Source of the DNA: CAYUCJ01 sp049282265
Lineage (GTDB): Bacteria; Desulfobacterota; DSM-4660; Desulfatiglandales; Desulfatiglandaceae
DNA: 64,000 nucleotides
Assembly (NCBI GenBank): GCA_049282265.1
Contig: JBAPTR010000199.1
Span: 62,001 to 126,000, forward strand
Reading direction: 5' to 3'
Part shown: positions 45,472 to 53,377 of the stretch, piece after piece
Layout: every line of letters starts with the position of its first letter
How positions within the stretch are numbered: the stretch's first letter is position 1
The notes under the pieces: generated by a model
Seen by the model: only the letters and a program-made list of their open reading frames with translations
Database searches by the model: none
What the model was told of the DNA's origin: nothing
Position numbers and translations under genes: made by a program

Positions 45472-45500
45472 TTGACACTTTCTCGTATTTTTTCTATCTT
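45472..45500 (+). promoter_or_regulatory. Promoter of the SDR-had-oah operon
   Basis: TTGACA (45472-45477), 17 bp, TATCTT (45495-45500). The consensus -35 and exact spacing make it the best promoter candidate in the window; the ATG lies about 95 bp downstream. Confidence 0.6.
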
Positions 45501-45506
45501 CACATC

Positions 45507-45536
45507 ATAACTATATTGTAACTATAATGTAGTTAT
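45507..45536 (+). promoter_or_regulatory. Palindromic operator candidate over the start of transcription
   Basis: A 30-bp near-palindrome bounded by ATAACTA and TAGTTAT; it also reads as a tandem AACTATATTGT/AACTATAATGT. It begins six bases past the -10, where a repressor would block transcription. Candidate binding site for a TetR- or MarR-type regulator; none is encoded in the window. Confidence 0.5.
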
Positions 45537-45596
45537 TATCGCGTGAACATCTCTTGAAAGTGAATGGTTGAAGACTCATTAAAGAGAGGATAACTC

Positions 45597-46349
45597 ATGA
45601 GACTTGAAAACAAAATTGCATTGGTAACGGGAAGCAGCCGTGGCGTCGGAAGGGCCGTTGCATTGGGTTTTGCCGGAGAAGGCGCACACGTGGTGATCAA
45701 CTACACCTCCAATGAAAAAGCAGCCGGTGAAGTTGTCGATGCCATAGAACAAAGGGGCTGCAAGGCCATAGCCCTGAAAGCCGATGTCGCAAAGAAAGAG
45801 GAAGTCGAAAATCTTGTGGAACAGGCTGTGAAGACCTTTGGAAGGATAGATGTTCTCGTCAACAATGCCGGTTTCACCCGTCCTTCCATGATGTTGAAGA
45901 TGACTGAGGAACAGTGGGACCAGGTGGTGGACATCCACCTCAAAGGGGCCTTTCTCTGCAGCCAGGCCGTGGGAAGGCATATGAAGGAACAACAGAGCGG
46001 CAAAATCATCAATGTCACCTCCGTGGCCGGTCTGGTGGGTACGGTGGGCCAGGCCAACTACAGTGCGGCAAAAGGCGGTATTATCAGTCTGACCAAATCC
46101 ATGGCCAGGGAACTTGCCAGATACGGCGTATGTGTCAACGTCATTTCCCTAGGGATAGTGGCGACTGATATGACCGAAAAGATCCGTACGGATGAAAAAC
46201 TCAAGGAAATCTATATGAACCGGATCCTGTTGAAACGCTTTGCGGAGCCGGATGATATTTCGCCCGCCTTCGCATTTTTCGCCTCTGACGAAAGCAGTTA
46301 TATCACCGGCCAGCTCCTTTGTGTGGACGGTGGCTATGGGATGATTTGA
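45597..46349 (+). CDS. Short-chain dehydrogenase (FabG-like) of the benzoyl-CoA cluster
   Basis: 250 residues; NAD(P) motif TGSSRGVGRA, LVNNAG, and the catalytic Ser/Tyr/Lys set in the NVTSVAG and ANYSAAKGG segments. Annotation tools would call it 3-oxoacyl-ACP reductase. Its place directly before had and oah behind a shared promoter suggests it oxidises 3-hydroxypimeloyl-CoA, the Oah product, or a similar intermediate; this is inference. Confidence 0.88.
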   Translation: MRLENKIALVTGSSRGVGRAVALGFAGEGAHVVINYTSNEKAAGEVVDAIEQRGCKAIALKADVAKKEEVENLVEQAVKTFGRIDVLVNNAGFTRPSMMLKMTEEQWDQVVDIHLKGAFLCSQAVGRHMKEQQSGKIINVTSVAGLVGTVGQANYSAAKGGIISLTKSMARELARYGVCVNVISLGIVATDMTEKIRTDEKLKEIYMNRILLKRFAEPDDISPAFAFFASDESSYITGQLLCVDGGYGMI

Positions 46350-46390
46350 GATATTCAACATAAATATTCATGAATATTAGGGAGGACAAA

Positions 46391-47500
46391 ATGGGAACAC
46401 TACCTGACAAGATACTCACCTGGCAAATGGTCCAACCCACCATGCGTGATCGAGAGACCGGGGAAGTAACCCCCGGGAAAATGGAAAAGGCGGAAATCCC
46501 GTTACCGGGATTGGCCCCCGGTGAAGTGCTGGTAGAAGTCGCCGGCTGCGGCGTCTGTCATACGGATCTCGGATATTTCTACGACGGGGTGCCGACGGTC
46601 TCCAAACCGCCCCTCACTCTGGGCCATGAAATCGCAGGGACAGTGGTGGCCGGCGACGAGGCCTGGATGGGCAAAGAGGTGATTATTCCGGCCGTCATGC
46701 CCTGTCGCAAATGTATCCTCTGCAAGACGGGGCTTGGCAATAGATGCCTGGCCCAGAAGATGCCCGGAAACAGCCTGGGACTTTACGGGGGATTTTCCAG
46801 CCACATCCCTGTTCCGAGCATTGATCTCTGTGAAGTCAAAGATCGGGGGGATATGCCCCTTGCCCACCTGGCCGTGGTTGCCGATGCCGGCACCACGCCA
46901 TACCAGGCCGCCAAAAGGGCCGATCTACAACCCGGCGACAATGTTGTTGTCATAGGGATAACAGGCGGTGTGGGTCAGTACATGGGGCAAGTTGCAAAGG
47001 CCCTGGGTGCGAAGACGGTGGTGGGAATTGCCCGTAATCAGGAAAAACTTGACCGGGCACTGCAATACGGTGCGGATTTTGTGATCAACTCCACCGATAA
47101 GGATGCACGGGCCATCTCCAAGGAATTCAAAGGGTTGTGCAAGGGGAAGGGCCTTCCCAACTTTGGATGGAAGATCTTCGAGGTAACGGGCGTGAAACCC
47201 GGCCAGGAAATTGGACTCTCTCTCCTGAGCTTCACCGGAAAGTTGATCGTCGTAGGTTTTGGCCTGGCCAAGACGGAATACGCCATCGGTCGCCTCATGG
47301 CCTTTAACGCGGATATCCTCGGCACCTGGGGATGCCTGCCGGAATATTATCCCATCGTCATGGATATGGTCCTGAGCAAGAAGATCGATATTGGACCCTT
47401 TGTAGAGACAAGGCCCATGAGTTCCATTGTGGAAACCTTTGAAGAAGTGCACAAAGCGGGGTCCCCGGCCAAGCGCATCGTCCTGACACCGGATTTCTAG
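46391..47500 (+). CDS. had: 6-hydroxycyclohex-1-ene-1-carbonyl-CoA dehydrogenase
   Basis: 369 residues from ATG at 46391 after GGGAGG; an ATG at 46370 is disfavoured because the ribosome site lies inside it. Zinc-type medium-chain dehydrogenase: catalytic CGVCHTDLG and GHEIAGTVV, structural-zinc cysteines (CRKCILCKTGLGNRC), and Rossmann GITGGVGQYMGQ. The family enzyme oxidises the alcohol formed by Dch to 6-oxocyclohex-1-ene-1-carbonyl-CoA with NAD+. The length matches the Thauera/Syntrophus enzymes. oah follows 124 bp downstream. Confidence 0.92.
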   Translation: MGTLPDKILTWQMVQPTMRDRETGEVTPGKMEKAEIPLPGLAPGEVLVEVAGCGVCHTDLGYFYDGVPTVSKPPLTLGHEIAGTVVAGDEAWMGKEVIIPAVMPCRKCILCKTGLGNRCLAQKMPGNSLGLYGGFSSHIPVPSIDLCEVKDRGDMPLAHLAVVADAGTTPYQAAKRADLQPGDNVVVIGITGGVGQYMGQVAKALGAKTVVGIARNQEKLDRALQYGADFVINSTDKDARAISKEFKGLCKGKGLPNFGWKIFEVTGVKPGQEIGLSLLSFTGKLIVVGFGLAKTEYAIGRLMAFNADILGTWGCLPEYYPIVMDMVLSKKIDIGPFVETRPMSSIVETFEEVHKAGSPAKRIVLTPDF

Positions 47501-47624
47501 TCGATTGCTCTTGGAAACACCCGTTTAGAATCGCAGGACAAGGTGTTTTTCCGTACCAAGTTGTCGGAAAACCCGATAGCCGCCGTTGGCGGCATACTCA
47601 AAAGAAATAAAGGAGGATAAGATC

Positions 47625-48761
47625 ATGAGTTTGGAATGGATGCCGAGAGATAATGAAAAAAAAGATCACTTGCTGCACACAGAAGTTCACTGGGGGACCG
47701 AGCCACCGTGCGTGGTGTACGAGAAGAAACCCCTGATGGACCCAAAAGGCAACGCGGTGGAAGGCCTTTACGTGGCCTGGATCCGCCTCAACAACCCGAA
47801 ACAATATAATTCCTACACCACCGAGATGGTGAAAGGCGTCATCGCCGGTTTTGAGAACGCCTCGCTGGATAGGAGTGTTGTTTCAGTCGTTTTTACCGGT
47901 ACCGGGCCCTACTCCTTCTGCACGGGCGGAAACACCAGGGAATACAGCGAATTCTACAGCCTCCGATCTGATGAGTACGGACAGTACATGGAACTTTTCA
48001 ACCACATGGTGGATTCAATCCTCGCGTGCAAGAAACCCGTCATCTGCCGGGTAAACGGCATGAGGGTAGCCGGTGGTCAGGAGATCGGGATGGCATGTGA
48101 TATCGCCATTTCCTCCGATCTGGCCATCTTTGGTCAGGCCGGACCGCGACATGGCTCCGCCCCTGACGGCGGATCATCCGATTTTCTCCCCTGGTATCTG
48201 AGCATTGAAGATGCCATGTGGAACTGCGTCTCCTGTGAAATGTGGTCCGCTTATAAAATGAAGGCCAAGACCCTCATAAGCAAGGTGGTCCCTGTGATGA
48301 AGGTTGATGAGAAATGGGTAAGGAACCCCATGATCATTACCGACAAGTATGTGGAAGATGGTGAGATTGTCTACGGCGAATTCAAAAGCGGCGACGAGAT
48401 GAAAGAGGCACGGACCTTTGTGAAGGAAAATCAGCCCAACGCAAATTTCGAACTCCTCGACAAGGAAGTGGACAAGATCGTGTGGACATTTGCGAATCTC
48501 TTTCCCGGCTGTCTCATCAAGTCCATTGACAGTGTGCGCGCCAAGAAGAAATTCTTCTGGGATTACTCCAAAAACTACAACAGGCACTGGCTGGCGGCAA
48601 ATATGGGCGGGGAGGCGTTCCTCGGTTTCGGCGCCTTCAATACCAAAAAAATCACCGGCAAAGATACCATAGATTTCCTGAAATTCCGCCAGGATATTGC
48701 GGAATGCAAGACCTGGGATATGGATATGTTTGCAGAAGTCATGGGGAAACCCCAGGAATAA
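47625..48761 (+). CDS. oah: 6-oxocyclohex-1-ene-1-carbonyl-CoA hydrolase (BamA)
   Basis: 378 residues from ATG at 47625 after AAGGAGG. Crotonase-fold ring hydrolase that opens the alicyclic ring to 3-hydroxypimeloyl-CoA; bamA is the usual marker gene for anaerobic aromatic degraders. Sequence signs: the MEWMPRDNEKKDHLLHTEVHWG-type start, TGTGPYSFCTGGNTREYSE and GQAGPRHGSAPDGGSSDFLP segments, which are characteristic. A terminator follows. Confidence 0.95.
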   Translation: MSLEWMPRDNEKKDHLLHTEVHWGTEPPCVVYEKKPLMDPKGNAVEGLYVAWIRLNNPKQYNSYTTEMVKGVIAGFENASLDRSVVSVVFTGTGPYSFCTGGNTREYSEFYSLRSDEYGQYMELFNHMVDSILACKKPVICRVNGMRVAGGQEIGMACDIAISSDLAIFGQAGPRHGSAPDGGSSDFLPWYLSIEDAMWNCVSCEMWSAYKMKAKTLISKVVPVMKVDEKWVRNPMIITDKYVEDGEIVYGEFKSGDEMKEARTFVKENQPNANFELLDKEVDKIVWTFANLFPGCLIKSIDSVRAKKKFFWDYSKNYNRHWLAANMGGEAFLGFGAFNTKKITGKDTIDFLKFRQDIAECKTWDMDMFAEVMGKPQE

Positions 48762-48787
48762 GTGTTCTGACACATTGGCACGTCGTT

Positions 48788-48829
48788 ATGGCAGGCCGGG
48801 TTTCTTCAATCCTCGGCCTGCCATTTTTT
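48788..48829 (+). terminator. Rho-independent terminator after oah
   Basis: Perfect 11-bp stem ATGGCAGGCCG/CGGCCTGCCAT, 14-base loop, then six to seven T. Confidence 0.88.
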
Positions 48830-48845
48830 CATATGAAATCATTTG

Positions 48846-49136
48846 AACGGCTTCCAAGGAAGTCGTTTCATTCACCGGAGCTCAAGAGGAGAACCTGAGG
48901 GTCTTTTTCGGCCGCTTTTTCATAGTGCACTTGGCACCAGACGCCAACATGGACGGCTGTTTGGGGTTTACGCCTCGGGAAGCTTGGCGCTCTCCAATGA
49001 CTACCCTTAAACCCCAAATGGGCGTCCATTCCCTCCGAAGTGTTTAGAAAGGGTCTGAAAAAGAGTGTCAGGTTCGGCTCCACTTCGTTCCTCATAGGCT
49101 GCCGTTTGCGGCGTAAACCGGCTTTTACGATTCCAT
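48846..49136 (+). repeat. Dispersed palindromic repeat, copy F
   Basis: Full copy between oah and dch. Inner arms at 48949-48970 and 49008-49029. The loop (CTTGGCGCTCTCCAATGACT) is nearly identical to that of copy A, 43 kb away. It ends with GTAAACCGGCTTTTACG. Confidence 0.86.
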
Positions 49137-49163
49137 CAATTATGATTAAAAGAGGGAACTTCC

Positions 49164-49931
49164 ATGGATTATGAAAATATTGAAACCCGTTTTGAAGAAG
49201 GACTGGGGACCATTACCCTGAACAGGCCCCCTGTGAATATCATGAACATTGCCATGATGGAAGAGATCAATGATGTCCTGGAGGCCTGGCAGGGCCAAAA
49301 GGATCTCAAGGTGGTGCTGTTCAACGCCAAGGGAAAGTGCTTTTCAGCAGGTGTGGATGTGGGTGAGCATATGGGAGACCTGGCACCGAAGATGATAGGC
49401 GCCTTTCACAGGATGTTCCGCCTCATGGACAAACTCGGGGTCCTGACCGTGGCATCCGTATACGGTTCCTGCCTGGGTGGGGGATGCGAGTTGGCCATCT
49501 TTTGTGACCTGGCCATCGCGGCCGAAAACAGCAAGATCGGACAGCCCGAGATCCAGGTGGGTGTCTTTCCCCCTATCGCTGCCTATATCATGCCCCGCAT
49601 CATGGGCCGAAAGGCCGCCATAGAGCTCATCTGCTCAGGCAGGATCATATCCGCAGAAGAAGCCGGCCGAATGGGTCTGGTCAATCGAGTCGTTTCCACC
49701 CAGAACCTGGAGGCGGAAACGGAAGGCTTTCTGAAACCCTATCTGAGACTCAGCGCCGAGGTTCTCAGAAAAACAAAAAAGGCCATCACCGCTGGACTCA
49801 CGGACGACCTGGAACCCGCCCTCAAGCGCATAGAAGAAATCTATCTCGATGAACTCATGAAAACTTCGGACGCGCAGGAAGGCTTGCATGCCTTTCTGGA
49901 AAAACGAAAACCGGCCTGGAAGAACGAATAG
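49164..49931 (+). CDS. dch: Cyclohexa-1,5-diene-1-carbonyl-CoA hydratase
   Basis: 255-residue crotonase-fold enzyme that adds water to the dienoyl-CoA made by benzoyl-CoA reductase. Motifs: NRPPVNIMNIAMMEEI, KGKCFSAGVDVGEHM, GSCLGGGCELAIFCD. An ordinary enoyl-CoA hydratase is the alternative, but neighbours had and oah and the length support Dch. It is separated from oah by a terminator and repeat F, so it needs its own promoter or readthrough. Benzoyl-CoA reductase is not in the window. Confidence 0.88.
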   Translation: MDYENIETRFEEGLGTITLNRPPVNIMNIAMMEEINDVLEAWQGQKDLKVVLFNAKGKCFSAGVDVGEHMGDLAPKMIGAFHRMFRLMDKLGVLTVASVYGSCLGGGCELAIFCDLAIAAENSKIGQPEIQVGVFPPIAAYIMPRIMGRKAAIELICSGRIISAEEAGRMGLVNRVVSTQNLEAETEGFLKPYLRLSAEVLRKTKKAITAGLTDDLEPALKRIEEIYLDELMKTSDAQEGLHAFLEKRKPAWKNE

Positions 49932-50081
49932 GGTTTTGCCCGGAGCTTATGGGCGGCAGTAAAAAAGCACGGTGTGTGGATTGTCCCTTGGAATCGAGCA
50001 ATTTCTGCTTATGTTATACGGCAAGAGGTGATCACCCCTCCCTGTGAGCACCATTCGATTCTCTAAACTCGAGGACAGCAG

Positions 50082-50894
50082 ATGACCCAAAAAGACTACT
50101 ACCGGATACTGGACGTTGAGCGGGAAGCGGGACCGAAGGAGATCAGAGAGTCCTACCGGAAACTGGCCCTGAAATTCCACCCGGACAGAAACAGCAACAA
50201 TCCCGAGGCGGCCTCAAGGATGAAAGAAATCAACGAGGCCTACGCCGCCCTCTCCGATCCTGAAAAGAAAAGCCGCTATGACAACCTGCGTCAGACTTAC
50301 GGCTCCTCGGCCTATGACCATTTCAGAAACACCTACTCCGAACAGGATATATTCAAGGGATCGGACGTCAGACAGATCTTTGAGGAAATCAGCAGGGCCT
50401 TTGGATTCAGGAGTTTCGATGACGTCTTCGGGGAGGCCTACGGTCCGGGCTACCGGTCTTTCGATTTCAAGAGACCGGGAGGTTTCGGAAAGGTGTTCAC
50501 CGGTGTCTACGGCGGAAAAGGCAGGGCGTCTGCGCCCCTCCATGGTCTTTCGGGAAGGCTCATCAAGTATGCTCTCAGGAAAAAATGGGGAATAGAACTT
50601 CCCGAAAGAGGGAAAGACCTTTTTGATCTGATTACCATCTCACCGACTCTTGCCCTGAGGGGTGGAAAGATCTCCTATACGAACAAGAGCGAAAGAAAGA
50701 AATTGATTGTCACTGTCCCGCCGGCCATCAGAGTCGGCCAGAAAATTCGTCTGAAAGGGATGGGAGGGCCAGGAAGGGGCGGAGGGGAGTCCGGAGATCT
50801 CTTTTTAAAGATACGGGTGAGGAATATCCTTCTGCAGAAAGTGAAGACCTTTATGGATCGGTTGTGGGCATTTTTTTCCGTAAAGAGCAGCTGA
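50082..50894 (+). CDS. J-domain protein (DnaJ-like, no zinc domain)
   Basis: 270 residues. J domain at 1-70 with the HPD motif (KFHPDRNSNN); a Gly/Phe/Tyr-rich middle; a DnaJ C-terminal beta domain (LRGGKISY, VTVPPAIRVGQKIRLKG). The zinc-finger region is absent, as in CbpA. The C-terminus ends in a hydrophobic stretch. Probably a co-chaperone of DnaK. Confidence 0.88.
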   Translation: MTQKDYYRILDVEREAGPKEIRESYRKLALKFHPDRNSNNPEAASRMKEINEAYAALSDPEKKSRYDNLRQTYGSSAYDHFRNTYSEQDIFKGSDVRQIFEEISRAFGFRSFDDVFGEAYGPGYRSFDFKRPGGFGKVFTGVYGGKGRASAPLHGLSGRLIKYALRKKWGIELPERGKDLFDLITISPTLALRGGKISYTNKSERKKLIVTVPPAIRVGQKIRLKGMGGPGRGGGESGDLFLKIRVRNILLQKVKTFMDRLWAFFSVKSS

Positions 50895-50911
50895 CCGAGT
50901 AAAAACCCGCA

Positions 50912-51658
50912 CTAGAGGCTAACCAGCTGGACATCTCCCCAGGTGACCAAAGTGTCATCGAGGATCATTACTCCCCCCAGAAGACCGGGGATTTTTCCTG
51001 CTATGGCGGCCGTCTTTTTGAGGTCTTTTTTCTCCCGAACCCGGTTTGCAAGGAAGGTAGCCGCCCCGTCAGCAAGAGCCGCCGAAGAAGCAAGAATCGT
51101 AACGGCGTGGGCCTTTCCAAGACTCAGGGAATGCCCGATCCTCCCAGAAGATGTACATACCCCGAGCGGCATCTGTTCCGTCTCGATACAAAGCCCCAGC
51201 TTTTCACTCAACGGAGAATCTCCGGAAAAAATGGAAACAGTCAGTGGCCTGTCGGCCTTCAAGAAAACATCTCCGCCGTTCTCCACAATGACCTCTTTGG
51301 AAAAGCGCAGCAAACCCGTACCCACCTCCTCTGCGAGGGCTCCGGCCACAGTGGCCATGGGACCTACCTTGGCGGTGCAGGCCGCTTCCATCATCATCCT
51401 CACCAGAGGTGGGGCGAGAGGGTCCAAGGGTTCAGGCACAAGTGATGTCTTAAAAGAAGGGTGGCTGAGGATGTAAGCTTCCAACTGGTGCCGATACGCG
51501 AGCAGAAGGTCGAGGGTCTCATCCTCGAGGCAGCGCTCCGCACTGATCCACAGATCGGTCTCTTTTACTACAATCCGAAAGGATAAGAGACCGCTTGAAT
51601 GCAACCGGCTTCTGTAGGTGCGTTCACAATAGTCCTGTTTGCCAGGTTGTTTTGTCAT
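50912..51658 (-). CDS. UPF0280 family protein
   Basis: 248 residues. Motifs ACTAKVGPMATVAGALAE and VENGGDVFLK are typical of the UPF0280/ApbE-related fold; function unestablished. The ATG at 51658 is preferred because longer frames run into guaA. It converges on the J-domain gene. Confidence 0.85.
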   Translation of the reverse strand: MTKQPGKQDYCERTYRSRLHSSGLLSFRIVVKETDLWISAERCLEDETLDLLLAYRHQLEAYILSHPSFKTSLVPEPLDPLAPPLVRMMMEAACTAKVGPMATVAGALAEEVGTGLLRFSKEVIVENGGDVFLKADRPLTVSIFSGDSPLSEKLGLCIETEQMPLGVCTSSGRIGHSLSLGKAHAVTILASSAALADGAATFLANRVREKKDLKKTAAIAGKIPGLLGGVMILDDTLVTWGDVQLVSL

Positions 51659-51698
51659 CCGACACTTGTTGCCTTTCAAAATACGCGTTTGAGGAAGG

Positions 51699-53255
51699 CT
51701 ATTCCCATTCGATAGTGCTGGGAGGTTTCGAAGAGATGTCATAAACTACCCGGTTGACGCCCTTGACACTGTTGATGATCCGGTTTGAGATCCGCGCCAT
51801 CACTTCGTAGGGTATCCTGGACCAGTCGGCCGTCATGGCATCGAGACTGTCCACAACCCTGAGCGCCACCACATTTTCGTAGGTTCGCTCATCACCCATG
51901 ACGCCGACGGTCCTGATAGGCAGGAGCACGGCAAATGACTGCCACACCTTCTCGTAAAGGCCCGCCTTCCGTATCTCTTCAAGGACAATAAAATCGGCGG
52001 AGCGCAGTATTTCCAGCCTTTCCCATGTGATTTCTCCAAGGATCCTCACCGCAAGGCCGGGCCCCGGAAACGGCTGGCGCTTGACCAGTTCACTGGGGAG
52101 ACCCAGCTCGGCACCCACTTGCCGCACCTCATCCTTAAACAGCTCCCTCAGGGGTTCTATGAGTTTGAGATTCATCACATCGGGAAGGCCACCTACATTG
52201 TGGTGGCTCTTTATGGTGGCGGAAGGCCCTTTGAAGGAAACACTTTCGATAACGTCTGGGTAGAGTGTCCCCTGTGCGAGATATCTGGCCTCTCCCAGTT
52301 CTTTTGCCGTTTTCTCAAAAACCGCGATGAATTCCCTTCCAATGATCTTGCGTTTTTCCTCGGGATCGGTAACGCCTTTCAATTTTTCCAGAAAAAGCTT
52401 CGAGGCGTCCACCAGATGAAAATCCACGCCATAGGTTCCCTGGAAGAGTTCGCTGACCTCAGTGCTTTCTCCCCGCCTCAGGAGACCGTTGTCCACAAAT
52501 ATACAGGAAAGCCTGTCGCCAATGGCCTTCTGGAGCAAAGCCGCGGTCACCGATGAATCCACTCCACCGGAAAGCCCGCAGATGACCCGGTCATCACGTA
52601 CAGTTTCCCTGAGGTTTTTCACGGTTCCCCTTACGAATGAGGACATAGTCCATGAAGGCTCACACCCGCAGGTACGGAACAGGAAATTACTCAGGATCTT
52701 GGTCCCATTGGGTGTATGAGCGACCTCGGGGTGAAACTGAACACCGAACAACCGCCTGGACTTGTCCGTCATGGCAGCTATAGGGCTGTTCTTGCTGGAC
52801 GCCAGGGTTTCAAACCCACTCGGCATCTTCTCAATCCGATCACCGTGACTCATCCACACCGTTTCCTCAGCGCCTGCACCCAGCCCGTGGAAGATGTCGC
52901 GATCATCCAGGACCTGAATCGCAGCACTTCCATATTCCCTGTCCGTTGCTTTGGCAACGGCACCACCGAGGACATGGGTCAGAAACTGCATTCCGTAGCA
53001 AATGCCGAGGATCGGCACTCCCAGATCGAGGATCCGTTTGTCCGCCAATGGCGCATCGGGATCAAAGATACTGGAAGGCCCGCCTGAAAGAATGATCCCC
53101 TTGGGAGAAAAGGCTTCGATCTCCTCAATGTCCATATTGAAGGGGTGGATTTCACAGTAGACATGGGATTCACGTACCCGCCTGGCGATCAGCTGGGCGT
53201 ATTGCGCTCCGAAGTCCAGGATAAGCACCTTCTGTCTGTAAAGTCTGCTGGTCAT
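51699..53255 (-). CDS. guaA: GMP synthase (glutamine-hydrolysing)
   Basis: 518 residues; XMP to GMP. N-terminal glutaminase with Cys86 (LGICYGMQ) and His/Glu (FHPEVAHTPNG); ATP pyrophosphatase PP-loop GLSGGVDSSV; C-terminal dimerisation domain. Its ribosome site GGGAGG lies inside repeat remnant G. Confidence 0.97.
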   Translation of the reverse strand: MTSRLYRQKVLILDFGAQYAQLIARRVRESHVYCEIHPFNMDIEEIEAFSPKGIILSGGPSSIFDPDAPLADKRILDLGVPILGICYGMQFLTHVLGGAVAKATDREYGSAAIQVLDDRDIFHGLGAGAEETVWMSHGDRIEKMPSGFETLASSKNSPIAAMTDKSRRLFGVQFHPEVAHTPNGTKILSNFLFRTCGCEPSWTMSSFVRGTVKNLRETVRDDRVICGLSGGVDSSVTAALLQKAIGDRLSCIFVDNGLLRRGESTEVSELFQGTYGVDFHLVDASKLFLEKLKGVTDPEEKRKIIGREFIAVFEKTAKELGEARYLAQGTLYPDVIESVSFKGPSATIKSHHNVGGLPDVMNLKLIEPLRELFKDEVRQVGAELGLPSELVKRQPFPGPGLAVRILGEITWERLEILRSADFIVLEEIRKAGLYEKVWQSFAVLLPIRTVGVMGDERTYENVVALRVVDSLDAMTADWSRIPYEVMARISNRIINSVKGVNRVVYDISSKPPSTIEWE

Positions 53256-53260
53256 TTTTT

Positions 53261-53373
53261 CCTCCCAAACCCCACGCGCTTCTATGAATTTATGCCAAAC
53301 CCCAAATCGGCGTCCATCCCCTCCGAAGTGTTCAGAAAGGGGCTGAAAAAGAGTGTCAGGTTCGGCTCCATCT
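53261..53373 (+). repeat. Partial copy G of the dispersed repeat, carrying the guaA ribosome site
   Basis: Right half of the family only: part of the loop (CCTCCCAAACCCCACGCGCT), the inner right arm ending GGCGTCCAT, and the outer arm to GTCAGGTTCGGCTCC. It fills the whole 122-bp guaB-guaA gap. Confidence 0.82.
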
Positions 53374-53377
53374 CACG

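Noticed and set aside
49164..49931. Ordinary fatty acid enoyl-CoA hydratase
   Set aside because: Possible by fold, but length, motif wording and the had-oah neighbourhood favour the dienoyl-CoA hydratase.
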